DNA from: Nostoc sp. MS1
Lineage (GTDB): Bacteria; Cyanobacteriota; Cyanobacteriia; Cyanobacteriales; Nostocaceae
Direction of reading: 5' to 3'
Assembly: GCF_019976755.1 (NCBI RefSeq)
Contig: NZ_AP023442.1
Span: forward strand, 124,001 to 188,000
DNA: 64,000 bases
The notes under the pieces are model-generated. The model had not been told where the DNA came from and ran no database searches. It saw only the letters and a program-made list of their open reading frames with translations. Positions 45,557 through 54,211 of this stretch are shown in pieces; the stretch's first letter is position 1, and every line of letters starts with the position of its first letter. The position numbers and the translations under genes were made by a program.

Positions 45557-45778
45557 ATGGCTCAACAACGCCAGCAGCAAACATTAACCGAAGTCTTGGC
45601 AGCAGATAGTATTTCACAGCAAAAAATCCTTGTAAAACTAGCAGAAATATCTGGGCTTTTGATTGAGTTTCAACAAGCTTACCCTGCAACTTATCAATAT
45701 CTCTGCACTCAAGGACAAGATGCAACATTAGGCGATGCGATTCAAGCCATAAAAGGCTGTGTGGAAATTTTTAATTAA
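45557..45778 (+). CDS. Small hypothetical protein (73 aa)
   Basis: ATG 45557 (MAQQRQQQTLTEVLAADSIS) is chosen because the upstream alternative lies within a terminator hairpin. Helical throughout (KILVKLAEISGLLIEFQQAY, DATLGDAIQAIKGCVEIF). Followed 23 bases later by the next gene, likely in one transcript. No family recognised. Confidence 0.5.
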   Translation: MAQQRQQQTLTEVLAADSISQQKILVKLAEISGLLIEFQQAYPATYQYLCTQGQDATLGDAIQAIKGCVEIFN

Positions 45779-45801
45779 CAACCGATAATCAGGAGAAAAT
45801 C

Positions 45802-46182
45802 ATGCAAGCGACAAGTAAAATATCCAGTTCATTCATTAACCCCTTATATACCATTGGAGATCGTGTACAGCAGGGGAGAATTATAGGTATAAATCATGTG
45901 ATGCGAGGTTGGCAGTACACTGTGTTAAATGAAGAATCCAAGCGAACAGTCAAACTAGCAGAATCAGAAATTAAGTTATTGTCTCAGCAAGAAAGAGAAG
46001 CGCGAATATTGGCAGAGATTGATTCGCACATGACCCAATTAGTCCTGTTGCAAAAAGAGTTGGATACAGATTTAGAAATTAGTACACCTTTTGGAGAAAT
46101 TCAACCACCAAGAAAACCAAGTAATCCTATTAATGGAACATCTAGGTTATCTGAGCCGAGAAGGAAAAAAGTTAGTGCTTAG
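45802..46182 (+). CDS. Hypothetical protein with SH3-like N-terminus (126 aa)
   Basis: AGGAGAAAATC precedes ATG 45802, a good ribosome binding site. Residues about 12-50 (NPLYTIGDRVQQGRIIGINH, RGWQYTVLNEESKRTVKLAE) look like a small beta barrel of the SH3/KOW type; then a helix and a basic Pro-rich tail (EIQPPRKPSNPINGTSRLSE). Part of a run of small plasmid genes. Function unknown. Confidence 0.55.
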   Translation: MQATSKISSSFINPLYTIGDRVQQGRIIGINHVMRGWQYTVLNEESKRTVKLAESEIKLLSQQEREARILAEIDSHMTQLVLLQKELDTDLEISTPFGEIQPPRKPSNPINGTSRLSEPRRKKVSA

Positions 46183-46509
46183 AATTACTGGCTAACTAAA
46201 ACGGCTACGCCAAAGCAGAAATGAGACTCAAACCTAATTATCCAACAGGGGAGTTAAGAAAAGACTCTCCTGTTTTCTTTGATTTAGTCTCGTCAACCCT
46301 AATCCAACTATCAAAATATATGGCGAAAACAAAAAATATTCGGCAAGATTCGACGGCTGTATGTTTGCAATTTCTGCGACATTCTGGTGGTAGAGCAAGG
46401 CTCAGTCAAGTCAGCTTTAGTAAAGATACAGTTCAAAAACTGTTGAATCAGGGATTGCTCAAGGTACAAAGAACTGAAATTGGTTACTACCTGGAATTAA
46501 AGGAGGTAG

Positions 46510-47898
46510 CCCTGTTTTGTCACTTTAGGCAGAGGAAAAGTAGAAATCAGGGTGAGTTAGGAAAATAAAAATTGAACTGGTGAGGTTATAAATAATAGAT
46601 TGAAGTTTAGAAAAACCACTAGATAATTGGGAAATAGGAAAAACTGTTAACCAGGGATATATCAGGTTAAATAAGATAAAAGGTTGGGCAATTAAACGGA
46701 GATTGTTGAGAATGTTCTTCCAGCCTTTACCATTATCCCACCAGGGATGAGAAGCGAATTGTGATTGGGTTTCCCCTGGAGAAGGACGCATTTGTTCTGA
46801 ATGAAGACTAACCATCAGGTAGGCACTACATACAATCTCCCACCATCGTTCAATATCCTCATAGCGAGTAAAACGATAATCAGCCCAACCTAATTCATTC
46901 TTACTTTGTTTTAAGCCATATTCAACCCAAGTTCTTAACCCATAGAAATTCCCAACCTCTCTGTGTGTAATGTCGGGATATTTACTCATGACATACCAAG
47001 TAGAGTTTCCAGGTAAGTTCTCTGTGTCTGTAGTAATTTGCCAATACCTATGTTCTTCACGTTTGCCGTGAATTATTTCTCGAATAAACCGATTCTCACT
47101 GCTTAAGTCAGAGAACACCCTTTTAAACCTTTGCCACTTTAAGTATTGAGTGTACTGCCCTTTAAGCAAGTCTACAGAATGGTTTGAGCGAATTGCCACT
47201 AAATAATTTAACTCAAGTTCATCTAGCACTGATATGAAATTCGTCCCGCTCTCTCCATATAAACTATCTGTCAGCACCAAGTTGAATTTGAATCCCATCG
47301 ACTGTAACTTTCGTATTAGTATTGCCCCGATTTGAGGCTTGGTAAGATACTTATCTCCTGGCTTTAATTTCTCACGAGGCTTGTATACTTCAAACAACAG
47401 TGGAAAAGTCATCCCACAAAACACGCCATATGCTGTAACGGCTACAACTCCATTCTCTACTTTCCCCAAATTTCCTATATACTGCCGTTTCACATAATCT
47501 GTGGTATTACCTTTCTTTTTATCTCCGGTTTCATCAATGATTAAAATGATTGGTCTTCCTTTTAATATCTCTAAGATTAGTTCTAGACGTAAAGTTCTTA
47601 ACTTTTCTATATCCCAAGGTGATTTAGTTAAGAAATGATGCAAACCTTGCTGATTATCCAACCCAACAATTTTTGCTATTTCTGGTAATGTTTTCCGTTT
47701 TAGTTCGGAAATACAACCTATATGCAGGTATTTAAATGCCTCAAAACTTCTAACATCTGAAAACAGCTTTTTATACCACTGGCAATATTCGTCCACGAAT
47801 TTGATTGTTTTCATGGGTGAACGAGGCTCTACCATGCTCTATACTTACGTTCTATGTCTTTTACGTTTTTATACTACCGCGAAAGTGACAAATCAGGG
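46510..47898 (-). mobile_element. IS701-family insertion sequence
   Basis: Inverted repeats CCCTGTTTTGTCACTTT (46510) and the complement of CCCTGATTTGTCACTTT (ending 47898). Target duplication GTAG at 46506-46509 and 47899-47902, the 4 bases usual for this family. One transposase gene on the minus strand. Confidence 0.88.
46525..47814 (-). CDS. IS701-family transposase
   Basis: ATG 47814 preferred (MKTIKFVDEYCQWYKKLFSD); the frame can extend to 47835. DDE residues: D in LIIDETGDKKKG, D in LVLTDSLYGESG, and E in TWVEYGLKQSKNELGW. TDYVKRQYIGNLGKVENGVV is characteristic of IS701-type enzymes. Complete and probably active. Confidence 0.9.
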   Translation of the reverse strand: MKTIKFVDEYCQWYKKLFSDVRSFEAFKYLHIGCISELKRKTLPEIAKIVGLDNQQGLHHFLTKSPWDIEKLRTLRLELILEILKGRPIILIIDETGDKKKGNTTDYVKRQYIGNLGKVENGVVAVTAYGVFCGMTFPLLFEVYKPREKLKPGDKYLTKPQIGAILIRKLQSMGFKFNLVLTDSLYGESGTNFISVLDELELNYLVAIRSNHSVDLLKGQYTQYLKWQRFKRVFSDLSSENRFIREIIHGKREEHRYWQITTDTENLPGNSTWYVMSKYPDITHREVGNFYGLRTWVEYGLKQSKNELGWADYRFTRYEDIERWWEIVCSAYLMVSLHSEQMRPSPGETQSQFASHPWWDNGKGWKNILNNLRLIAQPFILFNLIYPWLTVFPISQLSSGFSKLQSIIYNLTSSIFIFLTHPDFYFSSA

Positions 47899-47906
47899 GT
47901 AGAATC

Positions 47907-48170
47907 ATGCAATTAAACCGAGTCTATGATAGTACCTTGTTATCTTGTAAGAAGGTTTACCAAATACAAGGAACGCTATACAGATATCTCTACAAAACCG
48001 GGACAATCCAACATCCTAAGTACCACTTTAGACCAATGCCTGGACAGCGTAAAAAGACTGATTTGGTGATTAATCATAAAACTTTGATTAATCGGTGTGA
48101 GGAAGTTGTAGGAATGGTATTAAAAGCCACAGTGATTGATGAGAATACAACACAATTGAAGTTGTTTTAG
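47907..48170 (+). CDS. Small basic plasmid protein (87 aa)
   Basis: MQLNRVYDSTLLSCKKVYQI, then QHPKYHFRPMPGQRKKTDLV: basic, beta-strand-rich, no family recognised. Its original ribosome binding site AAGGAGG remains at 46500-46506, now 1.4 kb away on the other side of the IS701 element; none is left upstream of ATG 47907. The next small gene starts two bases after its stop. Confidence 0.55.
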   Translation: MQLNRVYDSTLLSCKKVYQIQGTLYRYLYKTGTIQHPKYHFRPMPGQRKKTDLVINHKTLINRCEEVVGMVLKATVIDENTTQLKLF

Positions 48171-48171
48171 T

Positions 48172-48351
48172 ATGGCTAAACCAAAACCGCCAATCGTTAA
48201 ATATCCTATTATGTTGCGGTCGAAGAAAGTAATCTACCGTTCAGTTAGGGATATACAGCAGCTTAAAAATGGTTGTCACTTAGCAACAGCCACTATCAAC
48301 AAACAATCCTGTATGGTTCAGAAAAAATCAACATACTGGGTTGTGGTGTAG
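48172..48351 (+). CDS. Very small basic protein (59 aa)
   Basis: ATG 48172 to TAG 48351, one base after the preceding stop. The peptide MAKPKPPIVKYPIMLRSKKV, IYRSVRDIQQLKNGCHLATA is basic with a beta then helix layout, weakly like the preceding 87-residue protein's start. Tight spacing supports an operon with 47907. Family unknown. Confidence 0.5.
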   Translation: MAKPKPPIVKYPIMLRSKKVIYRSVRDIQQLKNGCHLATATINKQSCMVQKKSTYWVVV

Positions 48352-48442
48352 TGATGAATTGATATTTTACAAAGCGTAGTTTGTGACCGCGCACACTGTG
48401 AAAGCTACGCTTAAGCAGAGTGAAAAAAATGAGGTAATGAAC

Positions 48443-49288
48443 ATGGTACAAGCCATTGCACCTAACGAAAGTTTCTTACAAAATGCCACAATTGAGAGAA
48501 TTAACTTCTCCAAACTGAATAAGACAAGGATTCGATTTCGCATTCAACTAAAGAACAGTACTAAAAGTGCAGCCCCAAAATGGGCTGATGTGTTGAAAAG
48601 TTCAGATACCGATGCAGAATCAGACTTAATTAAAGTCACAAATTCCGAAGTTGGGTTGCGTGGGATAAAGGTATTCAAAGCCTTAGATGAAGCCGCCGCA
48701 CAGCTAAGGCAAGAAATAGCCTCTGTCCAAGAATGGATGAGTTGTGATAATGGGGATTGGATTTGTCCGATTGATTTAGCTCCCCTGGTATGGAGTCAAC
48801 TATTAAATATCCGAGATGTAATTGCACCTAGCCTCCGCGCTCAGTTAAAAGATGAGTACCAAAAAGGTTTAGAAGATTTCCAAAATAGGATTGAAGAGTT
48901 CATCTCGCTAAATACTTGGGAATTAACACCAGATAAGCAAGAAGAAGTTAAAGCCAACTTGCTCCAAAAATTCCCAACATTATCAGACCTAGAGGAATTT
49001 CTGGTGGTAGTCATCGGCTGCCCAGTCATAATCCCATCGCTGTCGGAGCAATTGGACTCTCAGCAGAAAGAATGCCTTAACCAAATCACCCAGTTCATCG
49101 AACAGTACAACCAAAACTTAGAGCAAAGTTTACAGCAAGCAGCGATCGCCGGTGGTGAACAACTAGCAGGCCAGTTGTTAGAAGAGATAGCTGATTGGGA
49201 ACCAGGACGCAAGCCTGTACAGTTCAAAAAGAAGATGGGTGCGATTCGTTGGTTAGTGAATCACGGTAATCAGTCCGTAGATAACTAA
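48443..49288 (+). CDS. Hypothetical helical protein (281 aa)
   Basis: ATG 48443 is chosen because GAGGT lies seven bases upstream; an in-frame GTG at 48383 lacks a binding site. N-terminal part is beta-rich (NATIERINFSKLNKTRIRFR) and the rest long helices with many Glu, Gln and Lys (LRAQLKDEYQKGLEDFQNRI, CLNQITQFIEQYNQNLEQSL), so a coiled-coil scaffold is possible. It ends just where group II intron RNA begins. No family recognised. Confidence 0.6.
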   Translation: MVQAIAPNESFLQNATIERINFSKLNKTRIRFRIQLKNSTKSAAPKWADVLKSSDTDAESDLIKVTNSEVGLRGIKVFKALDEAAAQLRQEIASVQEWMSCDNGDWICPIDLAPLVWSQLLNIRDVIAPSLRAQLKDEYQKGLEDFQNRIEEFISLNTWELTPDKQEEVKANLLQKFPTLSDLEEFLVVVIGCPVIIPSLSEQLDSQQKECLNQITQFIEQYNQNLEQSLQQAAIAGGEQLAGQLLEEIADWEPGRKPVQFKKKMGAIRWLVNHGNQSVDN

Positions 49289-49940
49289 CCCAGCCATAAC
49301 CCGATTACGGGGGCGGGCTGAACTCTCGGTTAGATGTAGGTGAAAGCCCTACCAATCAGACTCAGATTTGACTCCTTATCTGCCCACACTGACCAGACTC
49401 GGTTTCTGGAGGGTGAAGCTGGGAACAGGGCGCAATCAGACATCCGTTATGGGGTGACACTGGCGCTAACAGGGAGTTCCTACGGTGAAACAGAGCCTTA
49501 AAAAGCGATCTACTTTTAAGCGGGACATAACAAACAAAACCCGACTTGACTGGAGCTTATTCCCGCCGCATTTCCATCTGATAGCGGTAAGAGTTTAGGG
49601 ATTTCAGTGGTCGAATTGGCTACACCTAACGGAACGAAAATCTCACCGAGGGAACGAATAAAAACGAATTGGAGGTCTAAGGGGAGGTCGAAGCCCTGCG
49701 TAGGCTGGACGAGTAGCGGAACTCCTTCAATTCGGGTAGGACAAACCGTAATTGGTTTGAGGTGTTCAGAATACACAACCTGGAGCAGAGCATGATTAGA
49801 CACAGTGATAACACAAGTGAATCATGGAAAACGTTACCTTGGAAGCAATTTCGCCGTAACTTATTCCGCCTACAAAAGCGCGTGTATAAAGCTATTCAAG
49901 TTGGCGACAAACGAAAGGCAATGTCACTACAAAAGCTGAT

Positions 49941-51890
49941 GGGAGCAACGCGATTTGGTGAGGTGGGATCAAAAACCAGCGATCGCTAACAACTTTCTTC
50001 AGTACTAAAAATATTTCTTATATTAGAAGCCGTATTAATACGTAAGCTATCAACCAATTTCAAGTCTGGTGATGTGTGCAAAAATTTATAAAGGTCAAAA
50101 ACAAGGTAGGATTCCGGTTAAGTAATCTTTCCAGAGTTTTAACGTCTACCTTTTATGGCAAAAATATAAGTGCAACTCTTGATTTAAACAAGTCAGTTAA
50201 AAGTTTTCACTTACAGGTCACAAAACTTTTAGAATTTACAAATATCACAGAGTGGGATGGAAAAAAGCTGAGAGAACGAGAAAAAGAAATTAGAGAACAG
50301 GCAATGATTTTAGCAGGTCAATGTATAGCTGTTTTATTATATAATCTTTCCGTATCCCCAAAAATCTAAACTATTCTGTTAGTCAAACACAGGGATGGAG
50401 AAATTTAAATACACAAAAACATGGTTCTAAAAAGCGAAAAATAGTAACAATTGGAAACGTCGAAGTAACTTTAACTTTACCTTATGTACTTGAACGGAAT
50501 CCCACAAGTAAAGAATCTGATAATCCTCTGCTCAATGAGCCAAAAATAAAAACTTCAAATCAAGGATTTTGTCCGTTTTAAAGTGGCTAGGGATGTCTGA
50601 AGGTATTACCCCTCTAGTCTGGTCAATAATCGCAAAATATGGTGCGATCGCTAGTTCTTTCGATGCAGCACGTTCGACGCTAACGGATTGGGGAATAAAT
50701 GTTAGTTTAAAACGAATCGAACGCCTGACTTACCTTTTGGTGAAATTGGTATTAATCTACGCCAATCAAAAATATTAAATCTGGAGATGAACCACTTATC
50801 TAATAGTAATGTTCTCAAAAGCCAACGAGTTGTAATCGCTGTAGATGGTGGAAGAACTAAAATTAGGTTTAATAAAAAGGTAGACGCAGTAAGAAAACAA
50901 ACCGTCATGGCTTTGTTGGTGAATGGATGGAGCCAAAGTTACTAACAATTTATGTAGTAAATGAAGAAGGTAAAAAAAATTAGGACATCGACAATACCTA
51001 TTACGAATGATGGCACATATTCAGGTTATAAAGAATTCCTCAAAATTTTAGAGATGTATTTAGTAAATTTGGGTATAAGTGAAGCCAAGCAGGTGTTATT
51101 GATTGCTGATGGTGCAGAGTGGATATGGATACACATTCCTCTTTTACTAAAAAATTAAAATGCCCACTTGAAACTTATCAATTATTAGACTTTTATCACG
51201 CAGCATCACATTTACAAGATTTTGCTGATGCCGCTTTTAGTACAGATAATGAGCGTCAATCCTGGTTTAAAAAATCTCGGAAAATTTTAAAGAAAGGTCA
51301 GGCACTAGATTTAATGAGAAATATGGGTGAATTTATTTCCGAGGCAACAGGAGAGCGCTGTAAAATTATGGTAAGAGAGCGAAATTATATTTTAAAAGCG
51401 TATAGAAGGAGGCTTTTAAAATATAACGAAGTTGCAGCTCGAAAATTACCTCTCGGTAGTGGTGCAGTTGAAAGTTTAATTCGTCAAGTTGTTAATTTAC
51501 GCATGAAAGGAAACAGTAAGTTTTGGTTACAAAATAATGCAGAAATTATGTTACATCTGCGTTGTCAATGGATAGCTAAAAGTTGGGATAATTTTTGTGA
51601 TTCTATCTTTAATTCTTTTATCAAACCCCAAACTGGTTGATAAATTTTATACTTTAATTCTGCCTTCAATTTATTTTCTGCCGTAATTGATACTAAGTAT
51701 CAAAGACTTGTTGCAGAGATTTTTGGAAATAATCCTCAAATGACTTGCTAGCAATCTTTTGAGATATCTCATCAAGATGATTTTTCGTGTAAATCAATAT
51801 TTTATTTGTAAATAAAATCACTATTAAATTAAGTATGATTTTTAGCGATCGCTTGATTTTGATCCGACTTCACAAAATCGCGTTGCTCCC
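49941..51890 (+). mobile_element. ISKra4-family insertion sequence, copy 3 (damaged)
   Basis: Same tips GGGAGCAACGCG and target duplication AAGCTGAT (49933-49940 and 51891-51898), inserted in the intron 1 RT gene. Compared with copies 1 and 2 it carries about nine single-base indels and one substitution. Confidence 0.9.
50155..51640 (+). pseudogene. ISKra4 transposase with multiple frameshifts
   Basis: Relative to the intact 496-residue copies, single-base losses occur near 50159 (A run), 50366 (CC), 50575 (T run), 50735 (T run), 50873 (A run) and 51147 (A run), and a gain near 50971 (A run); two more lie outside the gene. Only one substitution was noticed (near 50820). No functional protein can be made. 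Confidence 0.9.
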
Positions 51891-52319
51891 AAGCTGATTC
51901 TGAAATCTACCGCAGCAAGATTACTGGCTATCCGTCAAGTAACACAGCTAAATGCTGGGAAAAAGACATCGGGAATTGACGGTAAAACCGCACTCTCATT
52001 TGAGCAAAGGTTTGAACTAAGTGAAAAACTTAGAACCGAAAGTAATAACTGGAAACACCAGGGATTACGCGAAATACCCATTCCAAAAAAGGATGGCAAA
52101 ACCCGAATCCTCAAAGTCCCAACTATTGCAGACAGGGCATACCAATGCCTTATCAAATACGCATTAGAACCAGCACATGAAGCAACCTTCCACGCCAGGA
52201 GTTACGGGTTCCGACCAGGGCGTTCAGCGCATGACGCACAGAAAATTCTGTTCACTAACCTACGCTCTTACGCGAATGGAAAAGATAAACGAGTCATAGA
52301 ACTCGATATCGAAAAATGC

Positions 52320-54185
52320 GTGCGCCGTGACAGTTAACGCGGTATCCCCAACCAAGTTGGGAGAGACTAAGAAGAACGTCTCTAAGTCGACCAACTTACC
52401 TGGAGTTGAAAGACAAAAGGGACAACAGCATGTTGGTAAAGCCGGAAATAGAGAGAAGGCGTTAAAACTAGAGTCCGGCAAGACTTGTGTGACATGGTGA
52501 AGGTTAAACTACCTGAAGCCCAATTCTGACGGTATACGCGATTGCCTATTCCTACAACGCCTAAAAAGGAATAATCGTTTGTGTGTAGTTTTAAACATTT
52601 GAACCACACAACTTCTTCAAACGAAGTCAGCCAGCGATGAGATGGCTTAACGAATGAATGGGACACCTAAATCACACTGTTACGTACTGAGTTAATAAAG
52701 CGCGGGATGACCTACGGGGGGCGACCCCTATGGTTACAGAGTTCCTATAGTAGTCCGAGGATGGGAAAGCCGTCTACATGGCGAAGAGGAACAGGTATTC
52801 TTCACACTTGTATCGAGAGGTACGCGAGATGCGAAACGCCGAAACGATTTTGAGTGTAATCCGAGACAGAGGCTACCGTGGTTTACCTCTGGATGATATC
52901 TACAGACAACTTTTCAACCTCAATTTATACCTCTTGGCGTACAGCCGCATCTACAAAAATGATGGGGCAATGACGCAAGGAATTACATCAGAGACTGTTG
53001 ATGGGATGTCCATCAAAAAGATTGAAAACCTCATAGAGGATATTCGCTATGAACGTTTTCGGTGGACACCAGTACGGCGAATTAATATTCCCAAGAAAAA
53101 TGGAAAAACTCGACCTCTGGGTATTCCCACTTGGAACGATAAATTGATTCAGGAAGTAATACGTTTAATATTAGAAGCGTACTACGAACCTCAATTTTCT
53201 AACAGCAGTCATGGTTTTCGACAAGAGCGCGGATGCCATACGGCGCTAACAGTAATAGACCGTACTTGGCAAGGAACTAAATGGTTTATCGAAGGAGATA
53301 TTCGCGGTTGCTTTGACAATATAGATCATAAAATCTTAATGTCAACCTTACGCGAGACAATCCAAGATAATCGTTTCTTGAGATTGATTGAAAACTTACT
53401 CAAGGCAGGTTACTGTGAGCAATGGAAATATTATTCCACCCTGAGCGGAACGCCGCAAGGCTTGATTTTATCACCCATACTCGCCAATATCTATCTTGAC
53501 AAATTCGATAAATTTATCGAACAGATACTCATCCCAAAATATACACTTGGTAAACATCGGGCAGAAAATCCAGAGTATTCAAAACTCGTAAAACTTGCTT
53601 GGTATTACAGGAAAAACGGACAAGTTGATAAAGCGCGACAACTGGAAATTAAATACCAGAAAATGCCTTCTAAAAATGTTCGTGACCCTGAATACAGAAG
53701 GTTAAATTACGTCCGCTATGCAGACGATTTCCTACTTGGTTTTATTGGCTCATTCCAAGAGGCAAAAGAAATTAAGGAAAAACTCAAGACATTTTTAGCT
53801 GAAAATCTTCAGTTGGAACTGTCACCCGAAAAGACCCTGATTACTAATGCTAGGAATGAGGCAGCAAGCTTTCTAGGTTACAAAATTCTAGTCCAATATT
53901 CTGACGATAAGCATACCAATGGTAAACGCTCAATCAACGGAATTATTGCACTAAGAATCCCAGCAAGATTTATAGAAGAAAAATGTACCCTATACATGAG
54001 GAATGGTAAACCCATTCATCGCCCTGAATTAATAAATGATGATGATTTTACTATTATCAACATTTACCAATCAGAATTTAGAGGGTATGTACAATTCTAT
54101 AGCCTTGCCCAAAATATTGCATGGCTGCGAAAACTTCAATGGATTATGTCGAGTTCGCTGATGAAAACCCTTGCCTGTAAACACA
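52320..54185 (+). mobile_element. Group II intron 2, nested in intron 1, 3' truncated
   Basis: The 5' end GTGCGCC at 52320 matches the group II consensus GUGYG and follows exactly after the AAATGC of the host RT gene. About 460 bases of intron RNA precede the maturase ORF. At about 54186 the IS1380 element replaces the rest, and no domain V was found on its far side. Confidence 0.85.
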
Positions 54186-54211
54186 AAACCCGGATTTCTC
54201 ACAAGCAGTAA
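52778..54211 (+). CDS. Group II intron 2 reverse transcriptase/maturase, C-terminally truncated
   Basis: 477 residues. RT blocks: IPKKNGKTRPLGIPTWNDKL (about 104-123), SSHGFRQERGCHTAL, GDIRGCFDNIDH (173-184), SGTPQGLILSPILANIYL, and the active site YADD at 314-317, followed by the thumb/domain X up to SSSLMKTLACKH. The last residues (KTRISHKQ) come from the IS1380 end. Catalytic RT residues are intact but the DNA-binding and endonuclease end is lost. Normally it helps its own intron splice and retrohome. Confidence 0.9.
   Translation: MAKRNRYSSHLYREVREMRNAETILSVIRDRGYRGLPLDDIYRQLFNLNLYLLAYSRIYKNDGAMTQGITSETVDGMSIKKIENLIEDIRYERFRWTPVRRINIPKKNGKTRPLGIPTWNDKLIQEVIRLILEAYYEPQFSNSSHGFRQERGCHTALTVIDRTWQGTKWFIEGDIRGCFDNIDHKILMSTLRETIQDNRFLRLIENLLKAGYCEQWKYYSTLSGTPQGLILSPILANIYLDKFDKFIEQILIPKYTLGKHRAENPEYSKLVKLAWYYRKNGQVDKARQLEIKYQKMPSKNVRDPEYRRLNYVRYADDFLLGFIGSFQEAKEIKEKLKTFLAENLQLELSPEKTLITNARNEAASFLGYKILVQYSDDKHTNGKRSINGIIALRIPARFIEEKCTLYMRNGKPIHRPELINDDDFTIINIYQSEFRGYVQFYSLAQNIAWLRKLQWIMSSSLMKTLACKHKTRISHKQ

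Larger units (their letters stand above)
46221..47916 (+). pseudogene. Hypothetical gene whose last codons are displaced by IS701
   Basis: From ATG 46221 the product is MRLKPNYPTGELRKDSPVFF...YYLELKEV, then the IS701 element enters at 46510 and the frame ends in IS sequence (46568). Removing the element with one GTAG gives ...LKEVESCN and TAA at 47916, overlapping the next gene's ATG at 47907. Only a few residues are changed, so the protein may still work. The middle part (CLQFLRHSGGRARLSQVSFS) looks like a small winged-helix DNA-binding fold, tentatively. Confidence 0.75.
49289..52319 (+). mobile_element. Group II intron 1, interrupted and lacking its 3' end
   Basis: About 490 bases of structured, GC-richer RNA-like sequence (for example GTTAGATGTAGGTGAAAGCC, then GGGAGTTCCTACGGTGAAAC) precede a reverse transcriptase ORF, the layout of a bacterial group II intron. 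The 5' splice site was not placed with confidence. The ORF is broken by ISKra4 copy 3 and by intron 2, and domains V and VI are not found beyond, so it cannot splice. Confidence 0.75.
49792..52319 (+). pseudogene. Group II intron 1 reverse transcriptase, broken twice
   Basis: ATG 49792 after GGAGCAGAGC. N-terminus SWKTLPWKQFRRNLFRLQKR is the usual maturase start. The IS occupies 49941-51890; removing it with one AAGCTGAT gives MSLQKL-ILKSTAARLLAIRQ and the RT fingers continue (TSGIDGK, IPIPKKDGKTRILKVPTIAD, RSYGFRPGRSAHDA) to VIELDIEKC at 52319, where intron 2 enters before the expected FDxI. The YADD palm, domain X and endonuclease part are absent. Confidence 0.88.
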
